A stretch of 64,000 bases of DNA from contig NZ_CP013444.1 in NCBI RefSeq assembly GCF_001718835.1, positions 1,488,001-1,552,000 on the forward strand, read 5' to 3'. Source of the stretch: Burkholderia cepacia. Its GTDB lineage: Bacteria; Pseudomonadota; Gammaproteobacteria; Burkholderiales; Burkholderiaceae. The notes under the pieces are model-generated. The model saw nothing but the letters and a program-made list of their open reading frames with translations, made no database searches and had not been told where the DNA came from. Position numbers and translations under genes: made by a program. Shown here one piece after another: positions 1 through 7,955 of this stretch (position 1 is the first letter of the stretch; every line of letters starts with the position of its first letter).

Positions 1-1361
1 TCGAACACGTGGATGCTCTCGTCGACGCCGGCCGTCTTCACCACGCAACCGTCGAGTGCGATGTTGCCCGTCAGCACGGCGAGGCCGCCTTCCTTCGAGA
101 ACGCATGCTCGTACGAGCGGATGCAGCCTTCCGCGCGGTCGAGGTCGAGGCTCGGCCAGCGCGTGTCCTGGCTGAACGCGACCTGCGTCGGGATGCCGGC
201 CGGGCCGGCCAGGTAGAACGTGCGGACCGCATCGTCCTGCGTGCGGACGATGTCCCACTGGTCGAGCGCTTCCTTCAGCGACGGCGCGTGCACGGTCGGC
301 ACGTCGGTGTGCAGCTTGCCGGCGCGGTCGAGCTCGCCGAGGATCGCCATGATGCCGCCTGCGCGGTGCACGTCCTCGATGTGGTACTTGTTCGTGTTCG
401 GCGCGACCTTGCACAGCTGCGGCACGACGCGCGACAGGCGGTCGATGTCCTTCATCGTGAAGTCGATGCCGGCTTCCTGCGCGATCGCCAGCAGGTGCAG
501 GATCGTGTTGGTCGAGCCGCCCATCGCGATGTCGAGCGTCATCGCGTTCTCGAACGCCTTGAAGCCCACCGAGCGCGGCAGCACGCGTTCGTCGTCCTGC
601 TCGTAGTGCTGGCGGGTGAGCTCGACGATGCGGCGGCCGGCGCGCTTGAACAATTGCTCGCGATCGGCGTGCGTGGCCACCACCGTGCCGTTGCCGGGCA
701 GCGACAGGCCGAGCGCTTCGGTCAGGCAGTTCATCGAGTTCGCGGTGAACATGCCCGAGCACGAACCGCAGGTCGGGCAGGCCGAGCGTTCGACTTCGGC
801 GACGTCGGCGTCCGAATACGACGAGTCGGCCGCGATCACCATCGCGTCGACGAGGTCGAGCTTCTTCAGTTCGACGGTCTTGGTCACCGGGTTCGCGAGG
901 CGCGTCTTGCCGGCTTCCATCGGGCCGCCGGACACGAAGATCACCGGGATGTTCAGGCGCATCGCGGCCATCAGCATCCCCGGCGTGATCTTGTCGCAGT
1001 TCGAGATGCAGACCATCGCGTCCGCGCAGTGCGCGTTCACCATGTATTCGACCGAATCCGCGATGATGTCGCGGCTCGGCAGCGAATACAGCATGCCGTC
1101 GTGGCCCATTGCGATGCCGTCGTCGACCGCGATCGTGTTGAATTCCTTCGCGACGCCGCCGGCAGCCTCGATCTCGCGCGCGACGAGCTGGCCGAGATCC
1201 TTCAGGTGCACGTGACCGGGCACGAACTGGGTGAACGAGTTGACGACCGCGATGATCGGCTTCGAGAAATCGTCGTCTTTCATGCCGGTGGCGCGCCAGA
1301 GCGAGCGCGCACCCGCCATGTTGCGGCCGGCGGTGGAAGTTTTGGAGCGGTAAGTGGGCAT
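1..1361 (-). CDS. ilvD: Dihydroxy-acid dehydratase IlvD, C-terminus cut by window edge
   Basis: Converts 2,3-dihydroxy-3-methyl acids to 2-oxo acids in the isoleucine/valine pathway, in the cytoplasm, using an Fe-S cluster and Mg2+. About 453 residues are present from an ATG at 1361; the family is near 620 residues, so roughly the last quarter lies left of position 1. The N-terminus MPTYRSKTST is typical of IlvD. The Fe-S and signature regions are clear: SNCDKITPGM and CGSCSGMFTANSMNCLTEA, followed by GGSTNT. No frameshift is seen. The next gene upstream (LysR) runs on the same strand, 209 bp away, so a separate promoter is likely. Burkholderia genomes often carry more than one ilvD, so this need not be the main biosynthetic copy. 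Confidence 0.95.
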   Translation of the reverse strand, partial: MPTYRSKTSTAGRNMAGARSLWRATGMKDDDFSKPIIAVVNSFTQFVPGHVHLKDLGQLVAREIEAAGGVAKEFNTIAVDDGIAMGHDGMLYSLPSRDIIADSVEYMVNAHCADAMVCISNCDKITPGMLMAAMRLNIPVIFVSGGPMEAGKTRLANPVTKTVELKKLDLVDAMVIAADSSYSDADVAEVERSACPTCGSCSGMFTANSMNCLTEALGLSLPGNGTVVATHADREQLFKRAGRRIVELTRQHYEQDDERVLPRSVGFKAFENAMTLDIAMGGSTNTILHLLAIAQEAGIDFTMKDIDRLSRVVPQLCKVAPNTNKYHIEDVHRAGGIMAILGELDRAGKLHTDVPTVHAPSLKEALDQWDIVRTQDDAVRTFYLAGPAGIPTQVAFSQDTRWPSLDLDRAEGCIRSYEHAFSKEGGLAVLTGNIALDGCVVKTAGVDESIHVF

Positions 1362-1570
1362 TGTCGTTGCTGTAGAGAAAAATCGATCGCAGAAAGGAAG
1401 CGGGCCTTGCGGGTAAGGGCCACTCGCGCCCGTGCGAACAACCTCTTGAGCTGCGCCCTGGGCAAACCGGACGATTATCCCACAGCCGGTGGAGTGGGGG
1501 CGGCGCGGGGCATTCCGGTGATTTTCGGCAGGCCGCACGAGCAAGTGCGGCCAACCGGCGCGGCGCCCAT

Positions 1571-2584
1571 CTACTTCGACGGCGCCGCCGCCAGAACCCT
1601 CTGCATCCGCTCCATCAACGCCAGCACGTGCGGCCGACTCTCTCCTTTCGCATGCACGAAGTAATAGCTGAGCGGCGAGGCGACCTCGTGGCGGCTTACG
1701 CGGACGAGGCCGCTACGCTCGAGATAGGCCGCGGCGAGCGGCGTGCGCGCCAGCGCCACGCCGAGCCCAGCCTCGGCCGCGGCCAGCACCACCGTGTAGT
1801 CCTCGAACCGGCGATCCTGCGTGCGCGGCTTGAGCGGAATGTCCAGCGCACCGAACCACGCGCGCCAGCCTGTCGCGTCGCCGTCGTGCAGCAGCGGCAC
1901 GTCGAGTAGCGCGGCGTCGCCGCGTCGATGGCGCTGCTTCGTCAATTGCGCGGCGAGCGCGCGATTCGCGACCGGATACAGCGTCTCGGGCATGAACGGC
2001 TTGACCTCGAGATCGCGCCAGTTGCCGCGCCCGTACCGGACCGACAGGTCCGCTTCGCCGCCGGCGATATCCACGTTGCGATGCCCGATATCCAGCTCGA
2101 TGCGCAGGGGCGGCGCTTCGCGCTCGAAAGCGGTCTGGTGCGCGAAGAACCACAGCTTGGCGAATCCGGGCACCACGCTCAGCTTGACCAGTTGCGGGCT
2201 GCGCGGCGAACGCCACTGATCGGCCGCACTGTCGATGATCGCGAACGCCTGTTCGATCCGGCCGACGAAGCGCTGCCCGTCCGGCGTCAGGCGCACGCCG
2301 CGCGCATGACGTTCGAACAACGTCAGGCCGAGCCAGTTCTCGACGGCGGCCACCCGCCGGCTGATCGCGCCGTGCGTCACGCCGGAGACGTCGGCGGCGG
2401 CCAGGAACGAACCCTCGCGCGCGACCGTGCACACCGTCTCCAGGCTCGCGAGCGGCGGCCGCGCACCGGGCGCAGGCAAGGAAGCGGGGGGCGGGGCGGA
2501 CGCGGAGCCAGAAGAAGACCCGACCGCTGCGGGTTCGCGCGGCCCGCGTGTCGGCCGGCGGGCGGAGGTGTGAGCCATGTTCAC
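1571..2584 (-). CDS. LysR-family transcriptional regulator (GcvA-like)
   Basis: A 337-aa DNA-binding regulator. The N-terminal winged helix-turn-helix lies at about residues 47-105 (ASLETVCTVAREGSFLAAAD, then ISRRVAAVENWLGLTLFERH), followed by a LysR substrate-binding domain to the C-terminus. The pattern of the effector domain (DLSVRYGRG, then WRAWF) resembles the GcvA/AmpR subgroup. An Ala/Pro/Ser-rich stretch of about 45 residues precedes the HTH, which is unusual for the family; no later ATG precedes the HTH, so either the extension is real or a GTG/TTG start is used. The gene is divergent from the EamA exporter with only 57 bp between start codons. By the usual LysR arrangement it probably regulates that exporter and itself. 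The ligand is unknown. Confidence 0.9.
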   Translation of the reverse strand: MNMAHTSARRPTRGPREPAAVGSSSGSASAPPPASLPAPGARPPLASLETVCTVAREGSFLAAADVSGVTHGAISRRVAAVENWLGLTLFERHARGVRLTPDGQRFVGRIEQAFAIIDSAADQWRSPRSPQLVKLSVVPGFAKLWFFAHQTAFEREAPPLRIELDIGHRNVDIAGGEADLSVRYGRGNWRDLEVKPFMPETLYPVANRALAAQLTKQRHRRGDAALLDVPLLHDGDATGWRAWFGALDIPLKPRTQDRRFEDYTVVLAAAEAGLGVALARTPLAAAYLERSGLVRVSRHEVASPLSYYFVHAKGESRPHVLALMERMQRVLAAAPSK

Positions 2585-2641
2585 ATCACGACGTTGATCT
2601 GTGCGCTAGCTTAACATCTCGCGACGCCGCATCATCGCCGC

Positions 2642-3541
2642 ATGAACACACTGTCATCGACCCCATCGCGCGACGCCCGGCTACCGCTCGTCGCCGCAGG
2701 CGCGGTCGCCTTCACGATCGTTTCGTGGGCGTCCGCTTTCCCGTTCATCCGGATCGGCCTGCATGGCCTGACCCCGCTTCAGCTCGCGGCGGCACGCTTC
2801 GCCACCGCGGCCGTGCTCGTGATCGTCTGGCTTGCCTGGCGCCGTCCCCGCTTGCCGGCATGGCGCGATGCGCTGCGCTTCCTGCTGTGCGGCTTTCTCG
2901 GCATCGCGCTGTACAACGCGCTGCTCAACACCGGCGAGACAACCGTGGCGCCGGGCGCGGCGAGCTTCATCGTGAACACCCTGCCGATCTTCACGGCCCT
3001 GCTGGCCGCCGTGTTTCTCGGCGAGCGCTTCAGCCGCTGGGGATGGTTGGGTTCGCTGATCAGTCTTGCCGGCATTGCCGTGATTGCGCATGGTCAGCCG
3101 GGCGGCTTGACGCTTTGCGCGGGGAGCACGCTGATTCTCGGCGCGGCCCTGTGTTCGGCCAGCTATTTCGTGCTGCAGCGGCGGCTGATTCCGGTATACG
3201 GCGCGCTGGCCTGCACCGCCTACACGCTGCTGGCCGGCGCGCTATGGCTCAGTCCATGGTTGCCCGGCGCGCTGGGACAGCTCGCCAGCGCGCCGAGCGC
3301 GACGTTGACGGCGGTGGTGGTGCTCGGCGTGTTTCCTGCGGCCCTTGGTTACGCGACCTGGACCTTCGCACTCGGTTACTTCGGTGCGGCGCGCGCGTCG
3401 AATTTCCTCTATCTGACGCCGGCGGTGGCGACCGTGTTGTCGGCTGCGCTGACCGGTGAGCGTCCCGGCATCGCGACCTTGTGCGGCGGCCTGATGGCGA
3501 TTGCCGGCGTAGTGGTCGTGGCATTGCGTGGACGCACGTAA
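2642..3541 (+). CDS. EamA/DMT-superfamily inner-membrane transporter
   Basis: A 299-aa protein with about ten predicted membrane segments in two EamA repeats (roughly residues 15-145 and 155-295), typical of drug/metabolite transporters. The first repeat contains the usual P-F-x-R-x-G-L-x-x-L-T-P-x-Q motif, and GETTVAPGAASFIVNTLPIF is the conserved helix 3-4 region. Such proteins usually export amino acids or other small metabolites. It is divergent from and probably controlled by the LysR gene at 1571-2584. The 185 bp after it, before the convergent gene, show no clear T-tract terminator. Substrate cannot be inferred from sequence. Confidence 0.9.
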   Translation: MNTLSSTPSRDARLPLVAAGAVAFTIVSWASAFPFIRIGLHGLTPLQLAAARFATAAVLVIVWLAWRRPRLPAWRDALRFLLCGFLGIALYNALLNTGETTVAPGAASFIVNTLPIFTALLAAVFLGERFSRWGWLGSLISLAGIAVIAHGQPGGLTLCAGSTLILGAALCSASYFVLQRRLIPVYGALACTAYTLLAGALWLSPWLPGALGQLASAPSATLTAVVVLGVFPAALGYATWTFALGYFGAARASNFLYLTPAVATVLSAALTGERPGIATLCGGLMAIAGVVVVALRGRT

Positions 3542-3726
3542 GGTCGATTCGAAAGGCGCGATGCATCTCCGCTCGCGCCGACCGTCAATGTATCGGCGCG
3601 GGCATACTTGCTCGGCAATGGAAGACGGATGGCGGCTTGCATGGAAAATGCCGGCCGACTTCAGCTGACCCGCGTCGCGATCACATCTCACGCGCTCTGA
3701 AGCTCTACTCCGACGGGCGTCATTGC

Positions 3727-5160
3727 CTACTCCTGAGCTCGGGTCGTCAACACATCGCCGACAACGGGACCATGATCGATGACACCATTTTCTCCCCGCC
3801 GATATGTGATGCCTGCTTTGCAGGCATTGGGAGCCATCTCCCAGATCCATCCTTCGAGTTGACGTCCGGTCTCCTTCGGTGAAAAGAGTGGCATGTTCAT
3901 ACGCAATCCGTCGTCTTCGCCGAGACTGAGCGTGCACATGACTGTGCCTTCACCCTCGTCCTCTTCATCGGGGTTCGGTTCAGCGACATGGGTGATCATG
4001 GGCAGAAGCGGTTCGATATGCACCAGTGCCTGAAGGGCCAGCGGCAAATCTGCGAATGGCGGCGCCATGCGGCCATCGCTCGGCTCCTCCAGAACGGCAT
4101 CGTCCAGCGTCACCCGGCGGAAATAGTCATCGCTCCGTCCCATCTGGTCCCAGGTGCCGATCGCGGTAGCCATGCCCTCCAACTCGTTTGTGCGTAGCAG
4201 GAGCGTTGCCCCATTTGTATACATAGCGACCAACTGGACGTCATTCGAGTCGCTGCCTGGTGAATCGCTTCGCAGCTCGATCTCAAGTTCAACCGTCTCA
4301 TCGCCATCCGAGTTACGCGAGACCTCGTAGGAACCGCCGTAAGCACGCACCTCGATACGCTCGAACGTCTTGTGATGGATTTGCCAGAACAGCAGGTAGT
4401 ACTGACCGTCCGGTCGAAGCGCCAGCAGCCTGTGGTCGTCGAGGTAGGAGGACAAATACAGGCCGGCGAGTCTCGGGCCTGTTTCGACGTTCTCGAACAT
4501 GGAGCGATATTCGACCGGTAGCGCGTCGGCCACCGTTGTCGGCTTGTCAGCTTTCGGCTCATGCGGATCGACAGCATCGTGAAGGCGTCGATGCATGTCG
4601 AGAGCATTGACCTTTGTGATCCGCACCATCTGCATAGGAAGCAGCATATGATCGACTTCGTAGACTTCGCCCGGCGCGAGCACTCCGCATTCGAGCCGTG
4701 CGGACTGCGCCAGTGGTGGCGAAATGATCGTTTCAAGCTGATCTTGCTCACAAACGATTTTGTTGAAGAAGTCGTCGAGGCTCCAGGCCAGGTCACCCGT
4801 CCGTTTCGATACGGGATCGATGTAGACCACATCCTCGTCAGTGGATGTCAGTTTGCGGTAATACAAGAGCACGCCGAAAGGTGTCAGGGCGATGGGGATG
4901 CGTCGCACGGCGTCAGGTGGCGAAACGATCCATCGATCAAGCACGGGTTGCCATGCCCGAGGGTCGATCAGGGCGAGTTGCAGATCGCCATAGAACCCAA
5001 GGCCCTTTCGGCGCCATAGTTCGAGCAGGCTTGCCGGGAGAATGCCTTCATAGGCGGTGACGAGTTCGTCGGGTGCCGGAGAAACCTGCCGTGCGGGGGG
5101 ATGCATCTTGACGAAGCGGTGAAGGGCGAGGCGGCGAAAAATAACCATGTTGATAGGCAT
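3727..5160 (-). CDS. GAD-like domain protein, possible orphan type VI immunity protein
   Basis: A 477-aa acidic cytoplasmic protein without signal peptide or membrane segments. Residues of about 25-150 (ILPASLLELWRRKGLGFYGD, then IPIALTPFGVLLYYR and DEDVVYIDP) resemble the GAD-like plus DUF1851 arrangement known from type VI secretion immunity proteins of the Tdi1 kind. The remaining ~320 residues are a beta-rich region I do not recognise, ending in an acidic stretch (PNPDEEDEGEGT). No effector, VgrG or PAAR gene lies beside it, so it would be an orphan immunity gene. The start at 5160 has a weak ribosome site; ATGs at codons 5 and 19 are alternatives. Family call is from memory of pattern and is tentative. 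Confidence 0.6.
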   Translation of the reverse strand: MPINMVIFRRLALHRFVKMHPPARQVSPAPDELVTAYEGILPASLLELWRRKGLGFYGDLQLALIDPRAWQPVLDRWIVSPPDAVRRIPIALTPFGVLLYYRKLTSTDEDVVYIDPVSKRTGDLAWSLDDFFNKIVCEQDQLETIISPPLAQSARLECGVLAPGEVYEVDHMLLPMQMVRITKVNALDMHRRLHDAVDPHEPKADKPTTVADALPVEYRSMFENVETGPRLAGLYLSSYLDDHRLLALRPDGQYYLLFWQIHHKTFERIEVRAYGGSYEVSRNSDGDETVELEIELRSDSPGSDSNDVQLVAMYTNGATLLLRTNELEGMATAIGTWDQMGRSDDYFRRVTLDDAVLEEPSDGRMAPPFADLPLALQALVHIEPLLPMITHVAEPNPDEEDEGEGTVMCTLSLGEDDGLRMNMPLFSPKETGRQLEGWIWEMAPNACKAGITYRRGENGVIDHGPVVGDVLTTRAQE

Positions 5161-5290
5161 CGTCTTGTTTGTCGATCACGGCAGCAGGACAACGTACCAC
5201 CTGTGGATCGCGATCACCCGCCTCACAATCTGCACGCAAGCATCCCTGAGTCGCGTCGTTCTTGGGCGGTACACCGTTCCGTCTTCCAGG

Positions 5291-5683
5291 CTACCTGGCC
5301 GCGATAGCCTGGATCTCGACCTGAAGATTCGGTGACACCAGACCGGCAACGATCACCAGGGTCGAGGCGGGGGCATGGCCGGCCAGCCGCCGTTCGCGCA
5401 CCGTACGATAGAGCGGCACCAGATCCGGGTGGGTAACGAAGCCGTCGACCTTGACCAAGTCTGTCGTGACCATGCCGGCATCGGCCAGCACAGCGAACAG
5501 ATTGTCCCAGGCCATCTCCATCTGCTGTTCCGGATTCTCCGGAACGGTACCGTCGGGCGTGGCGCCGACCTGGCCGGAAATGTGTAGCCAGCGCGCCGCA
5601 GTCGAAGCCGAGACGCCGTGACTGTAACGGGAGAACGGTGCGGCGATGCCGGCTGGATTATGAAATTGAATGGTCGTCGTCAT
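5291..5683 (-). CDS. RidA/YjgF/YER057c/UK114 family protein
   Basis: A 130-aa RidA-fold protein. Family members are small trimeric enzymes that hydrolyse reactive enamine/imine intermediates from amino-acid metabolism, or act in degradative pathways. Visible family features are the N-terminal YSHGVSAS segment, HISGQVGATPDG, the central Q-x-x-x-A-x-x-N-L helix, and the C-terminal VEIQAIAAR. The canonical RidA arginine (R105 in E. coli) is not evident in the expected context: the sequence reads ASTLVIVAGL where RidA has P-x-R-x. It is therefore more likely a Rid subgroup other than RidA itself. It stands alone, followed upstream by a long non-coding stretch. Confidence 0.88.
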   Translation of the reverse strand: MTTTIQFHNPAGIAAPFSRYSHGVSASTAARWLHISGQVGATPDGTVPENPEQQMEMAWDNLFAVLADAGMVTTDLVKVDGFVTHPDLVPLYRTVRERRLAGHAPASTLVIVAGLVSPNLQVEIQAIAAR

Positions 5684-6221
5684 TATTTTGCATTCGGTAT
5701 TCGATCCTGTCCGGCGGGGGCTCGCAGGCAGTCATAGGGGGAATTGGTGAAGGGACTGTCCAATTTACTCACACTGCGTGTATGCGCATATGCTGTGCAT
5801 CTGTTCAGCAGCAGAACCGGCCTCGGAAATATACCTCACTGACGATCAGCCCGAGGCGTCGTCAACAGATCGCATACGGACGAAGACATGGAAACCGAAA
5901 GAAGTGTCTCGGAAACGAATGGCGGATTCGCGAACATGCCCCCGGAGACTGGCTCGTGGCAAGTCGCCCTGGAAACGATAGTGCGCGGCGTGGAAGGCAT
6001 TCAGATCAAGGTTGCAAAAGCGGGGGTGACCATAGATTCCGTTTGCCACGCTGCTGAATCCGGATCTGCCACGGCAGTACATCGACGGAGAGCGCGCTGG
6101 CTTCTGGTACTGGGCCGTCAAAGGCACGACATCTGGGGCGTCACCGCGGTCATCCTGAAGTCGCTGGCTGGTTTGGCTCTTGACTCTACGCGCAGCGAGC
6201 GTTTGCACCACGACTAGATTC

Positions 6222-6236
6222 ACGCATTTAATGCGT
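6222..6236. promoter_or_regulatory. Palindrome ACGCAT-TTA-ATGCGT, candidate operator
   Basis: Perfect 6-bp inverted repeat with a 3-bp spacer in an AT-rich stretch about 380 bp before the accessory cluster. A role as a regulator site is inference from position and symmetry only. Confidence 0.3.
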
Positions 6237-6411
6237 AAATAAATGTGTATTTAAAAATCCTCGCAGCCTCCCTGCCGAAGGGCGCGCGCGCGACGATGCC
6301 TTGTGCCCGTTTTCCGGCGTTCGAACTGTATGAAAAATCAGGGTGACGCCAGGTGATTCGTAGTCTAGTTTTATAAAAAATGATGAATCAGGTTAATCGA
6401 TCGGGGTCGAG

Positions 6412-6425
6412 TTATTCACGAATAA
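6412..6425. promoter_or_regulatory. Palindrome TTATTC-AC-GAATAA, candidate operator
   Basis: Perfect 6-bp inverted repeat with 2-bp spacer about 190 bp before the ATG at 6614, in the AT-rich leader of the cluster. It could be a dimeric regulator site; no cognate regulator is encoded within the cluster. Confidence 0.3.
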
Positions 6426-6613
6426 ATTTGGGCGGTTGCAAATGGAAGAGTAAAAATTTTTGCCCGGTAAAAGAATGATTTCGTTGGCGGCGGAACGAAT
6501 TGTTCCGGTTCTCGCGCCAATCCGGACCGGCGCTGCCGAGTGGCCGAGCGGCCGGGCCCGACGTCTTCACACAATACGAAGCAACCTTATCCGTAGGGGG
6601 GCACGGGGGACAC

Positions 6614-7939
6614 ATGTCGAACACAATCAATTCCAACAAGCCATTCGGCAACCTGTTCAGCCGCATCGGCAGCGGGCTGGGTGCGGGCGGGACGGCCGGC
6701 GCCGTATATGGGGTGGGCGTCGGGCACGGCGCAACCCCGGACCCGCGCGCGAGCCTGCAGGACGCGGCGCAACTGGCGATCCAGGTCGAGCTCACCACGG
6801 TCCCGGCTTATCTGACGGGCCTCTACTCGATCGCCGATCCGGCCAGCGACGCCTATCAGACATTGCGCTCGGTGGTGGTGGAGGAGATGTTCCACCTCAA
6901 CCAGGCGGCCAACCTCCTCGTCGGGATCGGCGGGAGGCCGCGCTTCACCGGCTCGGCGGTGCCGGCCTACCCGTGCTATCTGCCGCATGCCAACCCGAAT
7001 CGCACGCCGTTCATCGGGCTGTGCAAGGCGTCGCCCGAGGTGTTCGAGAAGACCTTCGCCGCGATCGAGACGCCCGCGCCGCCGCACGCGCCGCCGCAGT
7101 CCGACGAGTACGACACGATCGCCCAACTGTACGAGGCGCTGCGCGGCGGCCTGGAGCGGTATCCGGAACGCCACCCGTACGGCCCGCCGCTGTTCCGTCC
7201 GGCCGCCGGCGCGCGTCAGCGCACCGACATCTATCTGGGCAAGTTCGGCGGCAAGGCGGTGCAGGTGCACGACATCGACAGCGCACGGTTCGGCATCGAG
7301 CAGATCGTGCAGCAAGGCGAGGGCAGCATTCCCGAGGATCAGCAGATGATTCCCGACAGCCAGTGGGGAACCTACAACCATTACGGCCAGCGCACCGACG
7401 GAACGTACGGCCCCATTCTCGGCACGCCTTACGAGATGTCGCACTTCCGGAAATTCCGCGCCGTGGCGCTCGACGTGCTCCACTTTCCGCGCACGCGTCC
7501 GATCACGTCCAATCCGAGACGGCGAGACTTCTCGAACGACGCTGCGCTCAAGCTCGTCGAGACCTTCGACATCGCGTACAGCGTCATGCTCGACGCAATG
7601 GAGGCGAGTTTCGCCGAGGCGCAGGGGCGGCCGGATCCGTTCTTCGCGCTGGCCCTGCCGCTCATGCACCACGTGATGCCGAAGCTCGCGCTGCGCATGA
7701 TGATGATGCCGATGCATGGCGAGGGCGACGGCGAGGTCGGGCCGAACGCGGCGCCGACCTGGCTCTATCGGCCGGGCTGCGATCTGTCGATGCTCGAGCG
7801 ATATCGGGCCGCCGCGCAACAGGTCGCGTCCGGCATCTCGGATCGCGCCGAGCGCGCCGACCTGACGGCCGTGCTGGACGACGTGCGAAACGACATCGTG
7901 GAACTGAGCGAAGCCGCCGCGCAGCCGCTCGCAAGCTAG
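6614..7939 (+). CDS. VioB-type ferritin-like domain protein (iminophenyl-pyruvate dimer synthase-like)
   Basis: A 441-aa protein of the ferritin-like family that includes the catalytic domain of VioB, which couples two imine acids in violacein biosynthesis. A four-helix metal site can be traced: E59 in QLAIQVELTTVP, E90/E91 and H94 in VVEEMFHLNQAANLL, and E274 with H277 in YEMSHFRKF. Two ExxH motifs are expected of a di-iron or similar carboxylate-bridged site. VioB itself is about 1000 aa; this is a stand-alone domain. The ATG at 6614 is preceded by a purine-rich GGGGGA site, while an upstream in-frame start lacks one. It lies 16 bp before the LodA-like gene and is very likely co-transcribed with it. 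The substrate is unknown. Confidence 0.78.
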   Translation: MSNTINSNKPFGNLFSRIGSGLGAGGTAGAVYGVGVGHGATPDPRASLQDAAQLAIQVELTTVPAYLTGLYSIADPASDAYQTLRSVVVEEMFHLNQAANLLVGIGGRPRFTGSAVPAYPCYLPHANPNRTPFIGLCKASPEVFEKTFAAIETPAPPHAPPQSDEYDTIAQLYEALRGGLERYPERHPYGPPLFRPAAGARQRTDIYLGKFGGKAVQVHDIDSARFGIEQIVQQGEGSIPEDQQMIPDSQWGTYNHYGQRTDGTYGPILGTPYEMSHFRKFRAVALDVLHFPRTRPITSNPRRRDFSNDAALKLVETFDIAYSVMLDAMEASFAEAQGRPDPFFALALPLMHHVMPKLALRMMMMPMHGEGDGEVGPNAAPTWLYRPGCDLSMLERYRAAAQQVASGISDRAERADLTAVLDDVRNDIVELSEAAAQPLAS

Positions 7940-7955
7940 ATCGACGGGGGACATC

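Larger units (their letters stand above)
5684..6613. other. 930-bp stretch without a convincing gene; holds two AT-rich palindromes
   Basis: Reading frames here are short and lack family resemblance. One frame at about 6051-6150 could encode a fragment reading PDLPRQYIDGERAGFWYW, which looks protein-like but has no start and stops after some 30 codons; it may be a gene remnant. From about 6220 the DNA becomes AT-rich, unlike its surroundings, and leads into the oxidase cluster starting at 6614. This part holds the palindromes annotated separately and probably the cluster promoter. Confidence 0.6.

Noticed and set aside
9..1664. 551-codon plus-strand open frame opposite ilvD
   Set aside because: It is antisense to a well-conserved ilvD reading frame and is rich in Arg/Ala/His, as expected of a shadow frame in G+C-rich DNA.
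5888..6217. 109-codon plus-strand frame before the oxidase cluster
   Set aside because: No ribosome site, no family resemblance, and competing short frames on both strands; treated as non-coding or remnant.
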